Shown: positions 17,576 to 26,774 of the stretch, piece after piece
Layout of the letters: the number at the start of each line of letters is the position of its first letter
Numbering within the stretch: the stretch's first letter is position 1
NCBI GenBank assembly: GCA_030525795.1
Contig: JAUNEB010000002.1
Span: 62,001 to 126,000 of the forward strand
Reading direction: 5' to 3'
Length of the DNA stretch: 64,000 nucleotides
Source: Aerococcaceae bacterium
GTDB taxonomy: Bacteria > Bacillota > Bacilli > Lactobacillales > Aerococcaceae
The notes under the pieces: generated by a model
The model's database searches: none
What the model saw: only the letters and a program-made list of their open reading frames with translations
What the model was told of the DNA's origin: nothing
Program-made: the position numbers and the translations under genes

Positions 17576-20500
17576 CTAGTTGCCGTCGCCAGTTGGTTCT
17601 GTTGGTTCAGTCCCTTCAGTGTCTGCTGCGGGATCTGTTTCTGAATGTTCTTCGGTTGTTTCTGTTTCCTCGGTTGTTTCAGAATCTTCTTCTGTGTAAT
17701 CTTCGTCTTCGAAATCAAAATCTGCATCTAAAGTTGGCAATGTTCCGCCGCCATAATAAGCCGATTCAACTTGGCTTTCAGTCACCGTAACATTATCCGC
17801 TCCTGAAGCAGGCACTAACACATACCCGATTCCACGCACATAAAATACGTCTTCCAATTCCGCACCGTAGTAATTTCTCAAATAATTCATGAATACACTG
17901 CGACTGTCGGTTGCTGGAGGTGCTGGTGTTTCTTCTTCCTCTTCGTCAGCTGCTGTGTCATCCGCTGTATTATCTGTCGGTTGTGTCTCCGTTTCGGTTG
18001 GCAGTGGTGTTTCTGTTTCTTCTTCGTCTGGAAGTGGATTGTCTTTCAATGTGTAAATGACGGGATCATTGATGTCTACTTTTGAGAGCAATACGGTGTA
18101 ACGGTAGTCGACGTTGACAATATCGCCGTCAAGCCAATAAACACGAGAACGCGGTACACGATATTGTTGCGCAATGTAAGTCATTTTAGCTTCGTGTGGA
18201 TGTTCTGCAGTTTTCAAATCAGAGTAGTCAACTTCTTCGTAATTCAACGGAAGTTTAATGTCTTTTAGATTTTTGGTTTCGGTGCGTCCGTCTTTGTAAG
18301 TTACGGTCACAGTGTCGTCTTTGCGAACGACGTCGAAGATGCCTGTTTGGCTTCTGAGCAGTCCCATTTTGAGCGTGATGAGTGTTTCGCGATATTCGTC
18401 ATCTTCAAAACGTGTGTCTTCCTTGCGCAAAATGGCTGGCACATCATCCAAGTTGGCGGTATGAGAGTGGTCACCGTGCGGAATGACGACGTACTTGCCG
18501 CGCACTTCTAATTTATCGAGCGGAACTCCTGAAATTAACGCCAAATAAGTGAGTTTCGCTGTTTTTTCGTCTTGAGTATCCGTAGATGTTTCAACGGCTG
18601 TGACGCCTCTACGATTAATAAAGTCTTCTGCCGCTTGCAATTCGCGATCTTCTAGCTCGTGGTAAGGCACATAGTGCGTATGGTCGCCGTGTGATACCAC
18701 TAGCCCATCTTGGTCATATTCCAAAATAGACTCCGCTGTAAATTCGTAGCCGTCGCTAGTTGTGTAGTCTTTTCCGTCCATTCCTTTCGCTGTTTTGCGG
18801 ATTTTTTTGGAAGTTAAGTCTACTCTTACAGGGTACGGTCTAGTTGGGAAATCGTCCTCGTCCCTGTCGTCCGTATCTGAATTACCTGTGCCTGAATCCT
18901 CTGTATCTGTGTCTTCTGGCTGTGTTGGATTGGTTGTATCCGTCGTTGTTGGCGTGTCTTCTGCTGGTTTTTCTTCTTTTGGTGTGTCGTCTTTAGGTTT
19001 TTCCGCTACTGTGGTGTCTTCCTTAGGATTTTCGGTTGGCGTGGTAATCGCTACTTGGCTACCGCGCTCGATTAAGTACAATTCGGTTGCTTGGCGTTCC
19101 AAATCGCTCAATTTTTCAAAAGGAATAACGTGGAAATGGTCGTCGTGCGGAATGACGTAGCCTTGTCCTGTTTTTTTAGTGACGAGTGTTGGATCGAACA
19201 CTAAGCCGTCGCCTTCGCGATGACGTTGGTCCACTGGCAACGCGTAAAGTTGCTTCAACAATTTAGCAAGTTGTGATTCTTCTTTCACTTCGACAACTGG
19301 AGTTGGCGTTGTTGGAGTTGGTTTCGGCGTATTCGTTACGGGTGCTGCCGCAATATTTTTGTTGAAATGTTGCTGAATGTACGCTTTTGCAGCGGCTAAT
19401 TCGTTTGGTGATAAGTCTGCGAATGGCACATAGTGGAAGTGGCTGTCGTGTTTGGCGATGATGCCGTCTTCTGTGACGCTAGTGATGGATTCGACGCTGA
19501 ATACGTAGCCGTCACTAGTTGTGTAAGGTGCGTCATTGGATGGTGTTTCGGTGCGCGTGTGTAGATTTGAGTGCGTTGGTGTTGTTGTCACTGTGCCGGT
19601 TCTATCTCTTAAAACGCTGTACGCAATTTCTAACTCCGCTGCGGTCAAATCTGCTTTTGGAATAAAATGGAAATGGTCATCGTGCGGTACGATAAATCCG
19701 TCGCCCAAATCTTGAATGACGTGGTACGGGCTGAACACATAGCCGTCGTCGGTGACATAATGCCCTGCGTTGTCGCGTGAGCCAGAGCCATTGGAAGCGG
19801 TCGTTGTAGAAGCAGCTGCTTGCGTATCTAAACGTTGCCCGCCTTCTTTGACGAATTTGTCGTGCGATGCTTTGGCAGCTGTTTGAACTTTTTGGAACGA
19901 ACGAATATTACTTGCGACGACGCCTTCTTTGACGTGAATATAATACGTGTCTTTGACTTTGACAATGTAAAGTTCGTCGAGTTGTTTTTTGATGTCTTTT
20001 TGGTCGAGGGTATAAGACGTTGGCGTCAACAGGCGATCGCTAAACACGACATTGTTCGGTACTTCTTTTGGAAAAACATAAAAATCAAAGCCGTACAACG
20101 TCACAAACACATTGTCTGCTAAGTAAACAACAACGTGCTCAGCTGTTGATTTGTTTGCTTTATCAACGTCTTCTAATGTGCGCTCCAATTCGTAATGAAT
20201 GAGCGATTCTTTAGCAACTTGGTACTCTTCTTTCAAGGCAACAATGTTGCGTGCATCGCGCGGATGAACGCCGTAAGATTGCAACACTACTTCATCCAAT
20301 GTGCGAATGTTGTCACGTTTTTGCGGGTCGGTTAAGTACACTAGATAGTCGTCTTTGATTTTGACAATGTGCCCATTTTCGATATCCGAAACGATGTCGG
20401 ATTGTTTGAGTTGGTAAGCAGCGTCCGTCAGCAAACTTTCGCTCAAAATCGAAGCGGCAGGGACTTTGCCGTTGTAATAATGGTAGTGGTCGCCGTGCGA

Positions 20501-20722
20501 TGTGACGAATCCTTCTGCGGTAATTTTGACGATAATTTGCTCGGAATCAATGCCTTCTTCGGCGTTAATTTGCTCGATATTTTTTTCGGTGTTGGTTGGC
20601 TTTGCTGAGCTGGCGCCTTCCACGTATTGAATACTCGATGATTCTGCGGCTACGGGTTGTGCGGCTACTGAACTGAGCAATAGCACGCTAGATGTTAAAT
20701 GAATGAATTGACTTAATTTCAT
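17576..20722 (-). CDS. Histidine-triad (Pht-like) surface/secreted zinc protein
   Basis: A 1048-residue exported protein like pneumococcal PhtA/B/D/E. A signal peptide (about 1-26) precedes repeated zinc-binding triads HxxHxH: HGDHYH (about residue 76), HDDHFH, HDSHFH, HDDHFH, HGDHTH and HGDHSH, six intact copies, each within a VxxHGDHxHYVP-type repeat. A seventh repeat has lost it (YGFDFY). Linkers are rich in Pro, Thr, Asp and Glu and the tail is highly acidic. Pht proteins are thought to gather zinc and pass it to AdcAII, and also affect complement evasion in streptococci. The start overlaps the AdcAII stop as ATGA. No LPxTG anchor. Confidence 0.9.
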   Translation of the reverse strand: MKLSQFIHLTSSVLLLSSVAAQPVAAESSSIQYVEGASSAKPTNTEKNIEQINAEEGIDSEQIIVKITAEGFVTSHGDHYHYYNGKVPAASILSESLLTDAAYQLKQSDIVSDIENGHIVKIKDDYLVYLTDPQKRDNIRTLDEVVLQSYGVHPRDARNIVALKEEYQVAKESLIHYELERTLEDVDKANKSTAEHVVVYLADNVFVTLYGFDFYVFPKEVPNNVVFSDRLLTPTSYTLDQKDIKKQLDELYIVKVKDTYYIHVKEGVVASNIRSFQKVQTAAKASHDKFVKEGGQRLDTQAAASTTTASNGSGSRDNAGHYVTDDGYVFSPYHVIQDLGDGFIVPHDDHFHFIPKADLTAAELEIAYSVLRDRTGTVTTTPTHSNLHTRTETPSNDAPYTTSDGYVFSVESITSVTEDGIIAKHDSHFHYVPFADLSPNELAAAKAYIQQHFNKNIAAAPVTNTPKPTPTTPTPVVEVKEESQLAKLLKQLYALPVDQRHREGDGLVFDPTLVTKKTGQGYVIPHDDHFHVIPFEKLSDLERQATELYLIERGSQVAITTPTENPKEDTTVAEKPKDDTPKEEKPAEDTPTTTDTTNPTQPEDTDTEDSGTGNSDTDDRDEDDFPTRPYPVRVDLTSKKIRKTAKGMDGKDYTTSDGYEFTAESILEYDQDGLVVSHGDHTHYVPYHELEDRELQAAEDFINRRGVTAVETSTDTQDEKTAKLTYLALISGVPLDKLEVRGKYVVIPHGDHSHTANLDDVPAILRKEDTRFEDDEYRETLITLKMGLLRSQTGIFDVVRKDDTVTVTYKDGRTETKNLKDIKLPLNYEEVDYSDLKTAEHPHEAKMTYIAQQYRVPRSRVYWLDGDIVNVDYRYTVLLSKVDINDPVIYTLKDNPLPDEEETETPLPTETETQPTDNTADDTAADEEEEETPAPPATDSRSVFMNYLRNYYGAELEDVFYVRGIGYVLVPASGADNVTVTESQVESAYYGGGTLPTLDADFDFEDEDYTEEDSETTEETETTEEHSETDPAADTEGTEPTEPTGDGN

Positions 20723-21654
20723 CTTAATTCCTCCTCTGCTTTCAATGCATTACTTAATATTTTGAGATTTTCTTCTAAATTTTCCATGAATGACAAATCA
20801 TTGTGCGGATCGCTTTCGAGCGGACTTAAGACTTCGATTTTGACGCCTGTCGCTTCCGCGATTATTTTCGCAGCACGATCACTTACGTTCGGCTCAGTAA
20901 AAATTGTCTTCACTTGATATTCTTGAATGAATTGTTGAACTTCCTCCAATTGTTTAGGAGACGCTTCAATTTCGGACGAAACGCCGGCAATCCCTAATTG
21001 TTCTAATCCAAAACGATTCGCCAAATAAGAAAAGGCCGTATGTTGCGTTACGAATGTTTTGTGCTTCAACGCTGCAAAAATCGGCGTGTATGTTTCTACT
21101 AACCGATTGGCTTCGTCCATCATTTTTTGGGCGTTTGCTTTGTAGTAATCTGCGTTTTCGGGGTCAATTTCACCTAAACGGGTTGCAATCAACATCGCTT
21201 CAGCTCCTACTTCGATTGGGTCTAGCCAAGTGTGCGGGTCGTATAAAGTTGACGCGTCTTTGCCAGCAAGTAATTCCATGCCTTCTAATCCAGGAACTTT
21301 CAACAATTCCATACCTTGAGACGCTTCAACGAGAACGACATCTGAGTTGCCAGATTGCTGAATGTTGACTTCGTAATTTTTTGTCCAAGATTCGAGCGTT
21401 TTAGAGTGATAAATAAAAATATCCGCGTCATAAATCGCTGCCACATCCGCAGCTGACGGCTCAAATCCGTGAATGCCATTGCCAGAATTGATCATTTTGA
21501 TTGTGTGTTTGTCGCCGACGACTTCTTTCGTAATCGCGTACATCGGATAAAAACTGGTGACAATTTCTAATGTTTCAGCGGCATGCGCTAAGTGAAATGG
21601 CATGCAACACACTACACTTAACACAAAAATTAGCACTTTTTGAATGCGTGACAT
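20719..21654 (-). CDS. adcAII: Zinc ABC transporter substrate-binding protein (AdcAII type)
   Basis: A 311-residue metal-binding protein of the cluster 9 family. Expected zinc ligands: His in GIHGFEPSAAD, His in DPHTWLDP, His in TQHTAFSYL, and an acidic residue near the C-terminus. It lacks the His-rich loop and ZinT-like tail of AdcA, as in AdcAII/Lmb. The signal peptide SVVCCMPFHLAHA has cysteines but not a canonical lipobox. ATG at 21654 follows AAGGAGG by 8 nt. Cotranscribed with the histidine-triad gene as in streptococci; the AdcBC membrane parts are not in the window. Confidence 0.88.
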   Translation of the reverse strand: MSRIQKVLIFVLSVVCCMPFHLAHAAETLEIVTSFYPMYAITKEVVGDKHTIKMINSGNGIHGFEPSAADVAAIYDADIFIYHSKTLESWTKNYEVNIQQSGNSDVVLVEASQGMELLKVPGLEGMELLAGKDASTLYDPHTWLDPIEVGAEAMLIATRLGEIDPENADYYKANAQKMMDEANRLVETYTPIFAALKHKTFVTQHTAFSYLANRFGLEQLGIAGVSSEIEASPKQLEEVQQFIQEYQVKTIFTEPNVSDRAAKIIAEATGVKIEVLSPLESDPHNDLSFMENLEENLKILSNALKAEEELR

Positions 21655-21673
21655 TGACTTCACCTCCTTCAAA

Positions 21674-21721
21674 TCGTAATTTTTACCATCTAATTGTAAT
21701 CACTACGATTTATTTTGTCAA
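21674..21721 (-). promoter_or_regulatory. Promoter with two Zur-like boxes
   Basis: Promoter on the minus strand: TTGACA (21716-21721), 17-nt spacer, TACAAT (21693-21698). Box TTGTAATCACTACGA (21694-21708) and box TCGTAATTTTTACCA (21674-21688) each differ at two positions from the Bacillus Zur core TCGTAATNATTACGA. The first covers the -10, the second the early transcript, fitting zinc-dependent repression. Confidence 0.7.
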
Positions 21722-21799
21722 GTCAAAATCATTTTCACACATAATTTGGGCATTTTATGCTAAAATAACGGTATATTTTCTAAAAAGGATGTGGCTTTC

Positions 21800-22780
21800 T
21801 TGTTCACTTATTTCGTATTAATTTTGACGACGGCGTGTGCGTACTGGATCGGGCAGCAATTCCCCGTGTTAGGCAGCTCCACCAGCGCAATTCTTCTCGG
21901 CGCTATACTGGCGCAAACGCCCCTCAAATCACACCTTAACACTTCTCTCATCAAAAAAATCAGTAGTTCTCTGCTGAAATATGCTATTATTTTTCTAGGG
22001 TTAACGCTGTCTTTCAAGACGTTGTCGGGAATTGGTTTTTCTGCTTTATTCGTTATTGTGCCTGTTATTTTCGTTGCATTCGCAACGGCTACCCTCCTCG
22101 GCAAAAAACTACGTATTCCGCGCAACACGCAACTTTTAGTCGGAATGGGGACAGCTATTTGCGGCGGTTCAGCGATTGCGGCGGCGGCGCCGATTTTGGA
22201 AGCCGATGAAGACGATATCGCCTTTGCGATTACGACCATTTTTTTGTTTAATTTAGTGGGATTGTTGATTTTTCCGATGTTGGGGCGTTTGCTTGGCTAC
22301 TCGGATGTGCAATTCGGTATTTTTGCAGGGGCTGCGATTAACGACACTTCTTCTGTCGTCGCGGCGGGGTTCGCGTATAGCGATGCTGCAGGCGAAATCG
22401 CGACCGTCGTCAAACTTGTTCGCACGCTAATGATTGTTCCTGCTTGCCTCACTTTGCTTTATACGCGCTATCGTCACTCCGAAAAAAATGCTGCTTTTTC
22501 GCTACGACAACTCCAAAAAATTATTCCTACGTTTATTATCGGGTTTGTCCTCGCGGTCGTTGTAGCTTCAGTTTTTTCGTTGCCGGCGGATTGGGTGACG
22601 TACATTAAATTATTATCGCGACTCATGATGACTGCCGCTCTCAGCGCGGTGGGCCTTTCGATGAATATTCAGCAACTCAAACACGCAGGGCGCTCAGCGA
22701 TTGTACTCGGCGGATTGACATGGGGCGCCGTCATTCTCGCCACTATCCTCTTCATTCATTTAGGATTTCCAACTGCATAA
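21800..22780 (+). CDS. YeiH/UPF0324 family putative sulfate exporter
   Basis: A protein of about 326 residues with about ten hydrophobic segments and the family signatures ILLGAILAQTP, LVGMGTAICGGSAIAAAAP and GAAINDTSSVVAAG. UPF0324 members are predicted anion/sulfate exporters but the substrate is rarely proven. A TTG at 21800 has AAAGGA about 10 nt upstream; an in-frame GTG at 21791 is only 1 nt from it, so I prefer 21800. Divergent from the zinc-uptake operon. Confidence 0.82.
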   Translation: MFTYFVLILTTACAYWIGQQFPVLGSSTSAILLGAILAQTPLKSHLNTSLIKKISSSLLKYAIIFLGLTLSFKTLSGIGFSALFVIVPVIFVAFATATLLGKKLRIPRNTQLLVGMGTAICGGSAIAAAAPILEADEDDIAFAITTIFLFNLVGLLIFPMLGRLLGYSDVQFGIFAGAAINDTSSVVAAGFAYSDAAGEIATVVKLVRTLMIVPACLTLLYTRYRHSEKNAAFSLRQLQKIIPTFIIGFVLAVVVASVFSLPADWVTYIKLLSRLMMTAALSAVGLSMNIQQLKHAGRSAIVLGGLTWGAVILATILFIHLGFPTA

Positions 22781-22781
22781 C

Positions 22782-22815
22782 AAAAAAGGTTAGACGGAAT
22801 TGTCTAACCTTTTTG
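22782..22815. terminator. Bidirectional terminator
   Basis: AAAAAGGTTAGAC pairs with GTCTAACCTTTTT around a 6-nt loop, between converging genes. Confidence 0.85.
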
Positions 22816-22819
22816 ATTA

Positions 22820-23761
22820 TTAGTCGATATTTTGGTTGAAAGTGTCGCCATTTTCAAAGTCGCCGTATTGGTAACCGCGATTGAACCATTCTTTGCGTTG
22901 CGCCGATGTGCCGTGTGTGAAACTGTCTGGAACAACGTGCCCGTAGGCTTGTTCTTGCAAGGTGTCGTCTCCTACAGCGTGCGCTGCTTGCATGGCTTCG
23001 TCAATATCGCCAATGTCTAGCAATCCTTGTCCCGCCACATATTTTGCCCAGGCGCCTGCGTAATAGTCTGCTTGTAATTCTAAACGAACGGTTAGGCGAT
23101 TCCCTTGCGTTTCTGATAAACGTTGTTTGGTTCGCTGATATTCGGTTAGCGTGCCGACTTCATTTTGGACGTGGTGGCCAACTTCATGCGCAATCACGTA
23201 CGCCATCGCAAAATCGCCTGAAGCACGATATTTCGTTGTCAATTCACGATAGAATGATAAGTCAATATAAATTTTTTGGTCGGTCGGACAATAAAAAGGT
23301 CCTGCTGCCGCCGAGCCGATACCGCAGCCATTCGTCGCAGTTTGTCCTGAATAAAGCACTAACTTCGGCGCATGATACGTCATTCCTTGCTCACGGAATT
23401 TCTCCGTCCAAAAATCTTCCGTACTCGCTAACACTTTGCTAACAAATTCGCTTTCCTCCGTCTTAGCTGTTTGCGAAGTCGATTGAGATTGCGTTTGTGT
23501 TTGCGTTTGAGATGGCGTCTGCATGCCCATTTCGCTCATCAAAATATTTCCCAAACCGCCACCATTGAGTAACGCATAGCCCAACACCAACAAAAGAATC
23601 CACTTGCTACCACCGCGTGAGAATAATAATTGTAACAACAACGGCAACATGCCGCCACCGCCGTAACTAAAGCCTCGACCGCTTGATTGCCGTCCAAAAC
23701 TCGGCTGTTCATTGCGTCTGTCTTCTACGTGACGACTTTCGCGCATTTTGTCTGTTTTCAT
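22820..23761 (-). CDS. YpfJ-type neutral zinc metallopeptidase
   Basis: A 313-residue protein: charged N-terminus, a Gly/Ser-rich stretch, a transmembrane segment around residues 55-75, a Gln/Thr/Ser linker, then the zinc protease domain with VIAHEVGHHVQ and the conserved CPTDQKIYIDLSFY and QADYYAGAWA segments. Family function is unknown. The ATG at 23761 follows AAAAGGAG; a longer open frame upstream has no ribosome binding site. Confidence 0.85.
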   Translation of the reverse strand: MKTDKMRESRHVEDRRNEQPSFGRQSSGRGFSYGGGGMLPLLLQLLFSRGGSKWILLLVLGYALLNGGGLGNILMSEMGMQTPSQTQTQTQSQSTSQTAKTEESEFVSKVLASTEDFWTEKFREQGMTYHAPKLVLYSGQTATNGCGIGSAAAGPFYCPTDQKIYIDLSFYRELTTKYRASGDFAMAYVIAHEVGHHVQNEVGTLTEYQRTKQRLSETQGNRLTVRLELQADYYAGAWAKYVAGQGLLDIGDIDEAMQAAHAVGDDTLQEQAYGHVVPDSFTHGTSAQRKEWFNRGYQYGDFENGDTFNQNID

Positions 23762-23822
23762 GTTTGCTCTCCTTTTGAAAAACGCCCTTACCGCCAAAAC
23801 CGTTTCAGACGTACATTATGAA

Positions 23823-24383
23823 TTAACGAATTGTTTTCATCGCGGTTGCCCAAAGCGCTACTTCGTTCACTAAGTTTTTGACGGTTGCTTCGTGGACAGC
23901 TGCTGGTTTGAACGTTGAAAATTGCTCAAAATCTGTATATAAATTGAACCCGGCATTGATAGAAATTGTCGCTAATTTTAAAGTTGACAACATTTGGCGC
24001 AATGAGTATGACGCCGCAATACCGTTTGTTGAGCCGTAGCTAACAATCGCCGCTGCTTTGTGATTCCACTCTGGCGCAATGTGGTCAATCGCATCTTTTA
24101 AGCTACTTGTAATGCTTTTGTTGTATTCTGGCGTCACAAAAATGAACCCATCTAAGCTGTCGATTTTTTGTGACCAAGTACGCACTTCTTCTAATTGATA
24201 TTGGCGATTTGCCATTAAAGGCGCTAAATCTTCATTAAAGCGTGGCAAGTTGTAATCTTTAATGTCTACAATTTCAAAAGTTGCTTCTGGGTGTTGTTGT
24301 GCAATGTTCAATACGTACTCCGCAACTTGCAAATTTACGCGTGCATCGCGCGTACTTCCTGTAATAATTCCAATTTTAACCAT
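23823..24383 (-). CDS. NADPH-dependent FMN reductase family protein
   Basis: A 186-residue flavodoxin-fold protein (PF03358 type). The FMN phosphate loop is GIITGSTRDARVN at the N-terminus, and TPEYNKSITSSLKDAIDH is the conserved flavin-contact region. Such enzymes reduce FMN, quinones or azo compounds with NAD(P)H. Single gene with AAAAGGAG before ATG. Confidence 0.88.
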   Translation of the reverse strand: MVKIGIITGSTRDARVNLQVAEYVLNIAQQHPEATFEIVDIKDYNLPRFNEDLAPLMANRQYQLEEVRTWSQKIDSLDGFIFVTPEYNKSITSSLKDAIDHIAPEWNHKAAAIVSYGSTNGIAASYSLRQMLSTLKLATISINAGFNLYTDFEQFSTFKPAAVHEATVKNLVNEVALWATAMKTIR

Positions 24384-24415
24384 AATCTATTCTCCTTTTA
24401 GTTGATAGTTTTATT

Positions 24416-25330
24416 TTACTGTTTTACGCTTTCCCAGTCAAAAATTTCACCGCTATAAATGGCACGAATCGTGTCGAGCGGCAACTCGCTATAAGCGGAT
24501 TCGGGATGTACAATGATGACGATGCCATCAAGCGCAATCGCCACGGAATGTAATTGTTCTTGTTCGGCCGCTTTGAGTTCTCGAGAAGCCATGCCTAAGT
24601 CTGCTGTCCCATCGATTGCGGCGGCTAAGCCTGCGGTTGATCCGTTTGAAGTAATACTAATTTTGACAGCTGGATTGTAAGTCATGTAGCGTTCGGCTAA
24701 TTTTTCGACGACGGGAGTTAAAGAAGTGGAACCGATGACGTTAAGTTGTCCTGACAAATTCGTTGGCTGATACGGTTGGAGCGGTTGTCCACTTACATCT
24801 TGATACGTTTGATTCGCGCTTGGACGCGTTCCTACGGAAATATACCCTTCATCTTCAACCATTGCTTGTCCTTCTTTAGAAAAAATAAAGTTCAAAAAGT
24901 CGTCTGCTAACGGTGAAAGTTCTTTTTTGGACCAGGCGACGTTGAACGGACGCGCTAAAGTGTAGTCGCCCGATTTGACATTCTCAGGAGAAATGGCCAC
25001 GCCGTCCACTGCAATGGCCTTTACGCTGTCGTTAAGCGAACCGTAAGAAATGTAGCCAATCGCGTTCGGGTTGCCTGCAACGACTTGCATGACGCCACTT
25101 GTTCCGTTCAAAACGTCTGCTTCCACCGTAATATTATCGTCGCCGTTGGCGTCTTTCACTTCAACAATATCCACAAAAGCGCCACGCGTTCCTGATCCTG
25201 CTTCACGCGACACTACAATAATCGGTTGTTTGGCTGCAAGTCGCGGATGCTTTGTCTGTTGCGCGTAAAGATACAATCCGACTAAAACGCCGAGCAACGC
25301 TACGCCGATATAAAAGTTCTTTTTTTTCAT
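24416..25330 (-). CDS. pstS: Phosphate-binding protein PstS, circularly permuted order
   Basis: A 304-residue extracellular phosphate-binding protein with an N-terminal membrane anchor (FYIGVALLGVLVGLYLY) and no lipobox. Residues about 36-165 carry what is normally the C-terminal part (VVSREAGSGTRGAF, AIGYISYGSL, GDYTLARPF, FLNFIFSKEGQ). Residues about 194-304 carry what is normally the N-terminal part (VIGSTSLTPVVEKLA, SNGSTAGLAAAIDG, DLGMASRELK, IYSGEIFDWESV), joined by a Pro/Gln-rich linker. All usual phosphate-contact motifs are present, so it should fold and bind. It is the last gene after phoU, whereas pstS normally leads the operon. ATG at 25330 follows AAAGGAG. Confidence 0.82.
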   Translation of the reverse strand: MKKKNFYIGVALLGVLVGLYLYAQQTKHPRLAAKQPIIVVSREAGSGTRGAFVDIVEVKDANGDDNITVEADVLNGTSGVMQVVAGNPNAIGYISYGSLNDSVKAIAVDGVAISPENVKSGDYTLARPFNVAWSKKELSPLADDFLNFIFSKEGQAMVEDEGYISVGTRPSANQTYQDVSGQPLQPYQPTNLSGQLNVIGSTSLTPVVEKLAERYMTYNPAVKISITSNGSTAGLAAAIDGTADLGMASRELKAAEQEQLHSVAIALDGIVIIVHPESAYSELPLDTIRAIYSGEIFDWESVKQ

Positions 25331-25340
25331 GGAAGCTCCT

Positions 25341-25997
25341 TTAGTTGAGTTCGACAATTTCGCCTGTGCTAATGAATACGACGCGCTCGCAAATATTGGT
25401 GACGTAATCGCCGACGCGTTCTAAGTTGTTGCTAATGCCGATGTAGCTAATCCCTGTTTGGATAATTTCGGGATTTTCTTCCATGTGTTTGCCGCTATCT
25501 TTGTAAATTTCTTTGAGTAATTCGTCAATTTTTTCGTCTTTGCTTGCGATTTTGCGAGCAGCGACAGCGTCTTTGGCGATGAATGCTTCTAATGATTGCG
25601 CAATCATTTTTTCGGCGATTGTAGCCATTTTTTGTAAGTTGTCGGTAATGGTTGCCACGTCAGATTCTTCGGGGTTGCGGCGTAAAGTGGCGCGCGCAAT
25701 GGACACTGCATGGTCGGCAATGCGTTCCAAGTCCAAGCTAATGTGCAAAATCGCGAACACTAAACGCAAGTCGCTTGCAACAGGTTGTTGGAGCGCTACA
25801 ATGCGGTGTGCTTCCTTTTCGATTTCGGCGGTTGCGGCGTTAATACGCAAGTCGTCGCTAAATAGTTCGTGCGCCAATTCTACGTCGCGCGTGATGTACG
25901 CTTTAATCGCTTTTGATACGGAGCGTTGCGCTGATTTGCCGAGGTCGGTCAAATGTTGGTTTAACGTTGCTAAATCTTGTGCGTAATTTCTTCTCAT
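25341..25997 (-). CDS. phoU: Phosphate signalling protein PhoU
   Basis: A 218-residue helical protein made of two PhoU repeats; the metal-binding-type E/DxxxD positions occur in LDLERIADHAVSIAR and NNLERVGDYVTNICE. PhoU links the Pst transporter to PhoR signalling and limits phosphate uptake. It sits between pstB and pstS with AAGGAGG upstream. Confidence 0.94.
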   Translation of the reverse strand: MRRNYAQDLATLNQHLTDLGKSAQRSVSKAIKAYITRDVELAHELFSDDLRINAATAEIEKEAHRIVALQQPVASDLRLVFAILHISLDLERIADHAVSIARATLRRNPEESDVATITDNLQKMATIAEKMIAQSLEAFIAKDAVAARKIASKDEKIDELLKEIYKDSGKHMEENPEIIQTGISYIGISNNLERVGDYVTNICERVVFISTGEIVELN

Positions 25998-26015
25998 AAA
26001 AAAGTTTCCTCCTTT

Positions 26016-26774
26016 TTAGCCAAAACGTCCTGAAATGTAGTCATCGGTACGTTGATCCTGTGGCGTCGTAAAAATTTGCTCGGTATCGCCGTATTCAATC
26101 ACTTCGCCTGTTAAGAAAAAGGCGGTTTTGTCCGAAATACGCGCAGCTTGTTGCATGCTGTGCGTCACAATGACAATCGTAAAACGTTCTTTTAACTCTT
26201 GAATTAAGTCTTCGATTTTACCCGTTGAAATCGGATCTAACGCCGATGTCGGCTCATCCATGAGCAATACTTCAGGATTGTTAGCAATCGCGCGCGCAAT
26301 ACAAATACGTTGTTGTTGCCCGCCAGACAAAGCGGTTGCATCTTTATCCAGCTTATCTTTGACCGATTCCCAAATCGCCGCACCTCTCAAACTTTCTTCA
26401 ACAATGCGATCGAGCGTTGCCGAATCTTTAATGCCGTGTGTCCGCGGTCCGTATGCTACGTTGTCGTAGATGCTTTTTGGGAAAGGGTTCGGCTGCTGGA
26501 ATACCATGCCGACTTTTTTGCGCAAATGGTTGACATTATAACCACGACGGTAAATATCTTCGCCGTCAAGTTCGACTTTACCTTCAATGCGCACACTTGG
26601 CACTAAATCTTGCATGCGGTTCAACGTCTTCAAAAAAGTAGACTTACCGCAGCCTGAAGGCCCAATAAAAGCCGTTACTTTTTTGTCTTCCAAGTCCATA
26701 TCAATGCCTTTCAAGGCGTGGAATTGGTCGTAGTATAAATGTAAATCTCTTACATGAAATTTTGGTTGCGTCAT
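26016..26774 (-). CDS. pstB: Phosphate ABC transporter ATPase PstB
   Basis: A 252-residue ATPase with Walker A GPSGCGKS, signature LSGGQQQR, Walker [13 protein letters not shown] and H-loop VTHSMQQA. The [15 protein letters not shown] insertion and ISGRFG terminus are typical of PstB. Starts one base after the pstA stop. Confidence 0.96.
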   Translation of the reverse strand: MTQPKFHVRDLHLYYDQFHALKGIDMDLEDKKVTAFIGPSGCGKSTFLKTLNRMQDLVPSVRIEGKVELDGEDIYRRGYNVNHLRKKVGMVFQQPNPFPKSIYDNVAYGPRTHGIKDSATLDRIVEESLRGAAIWESVKDKLDKDATALSGGQQQRICIARAIANNPEVLLMDEPTSALDPISTGKIEDLIQELKERFTIVIVTHSMQQAARISDKTAFFLTGEVIEYGDTEQIFTTPQDQRTDDYISGRFG

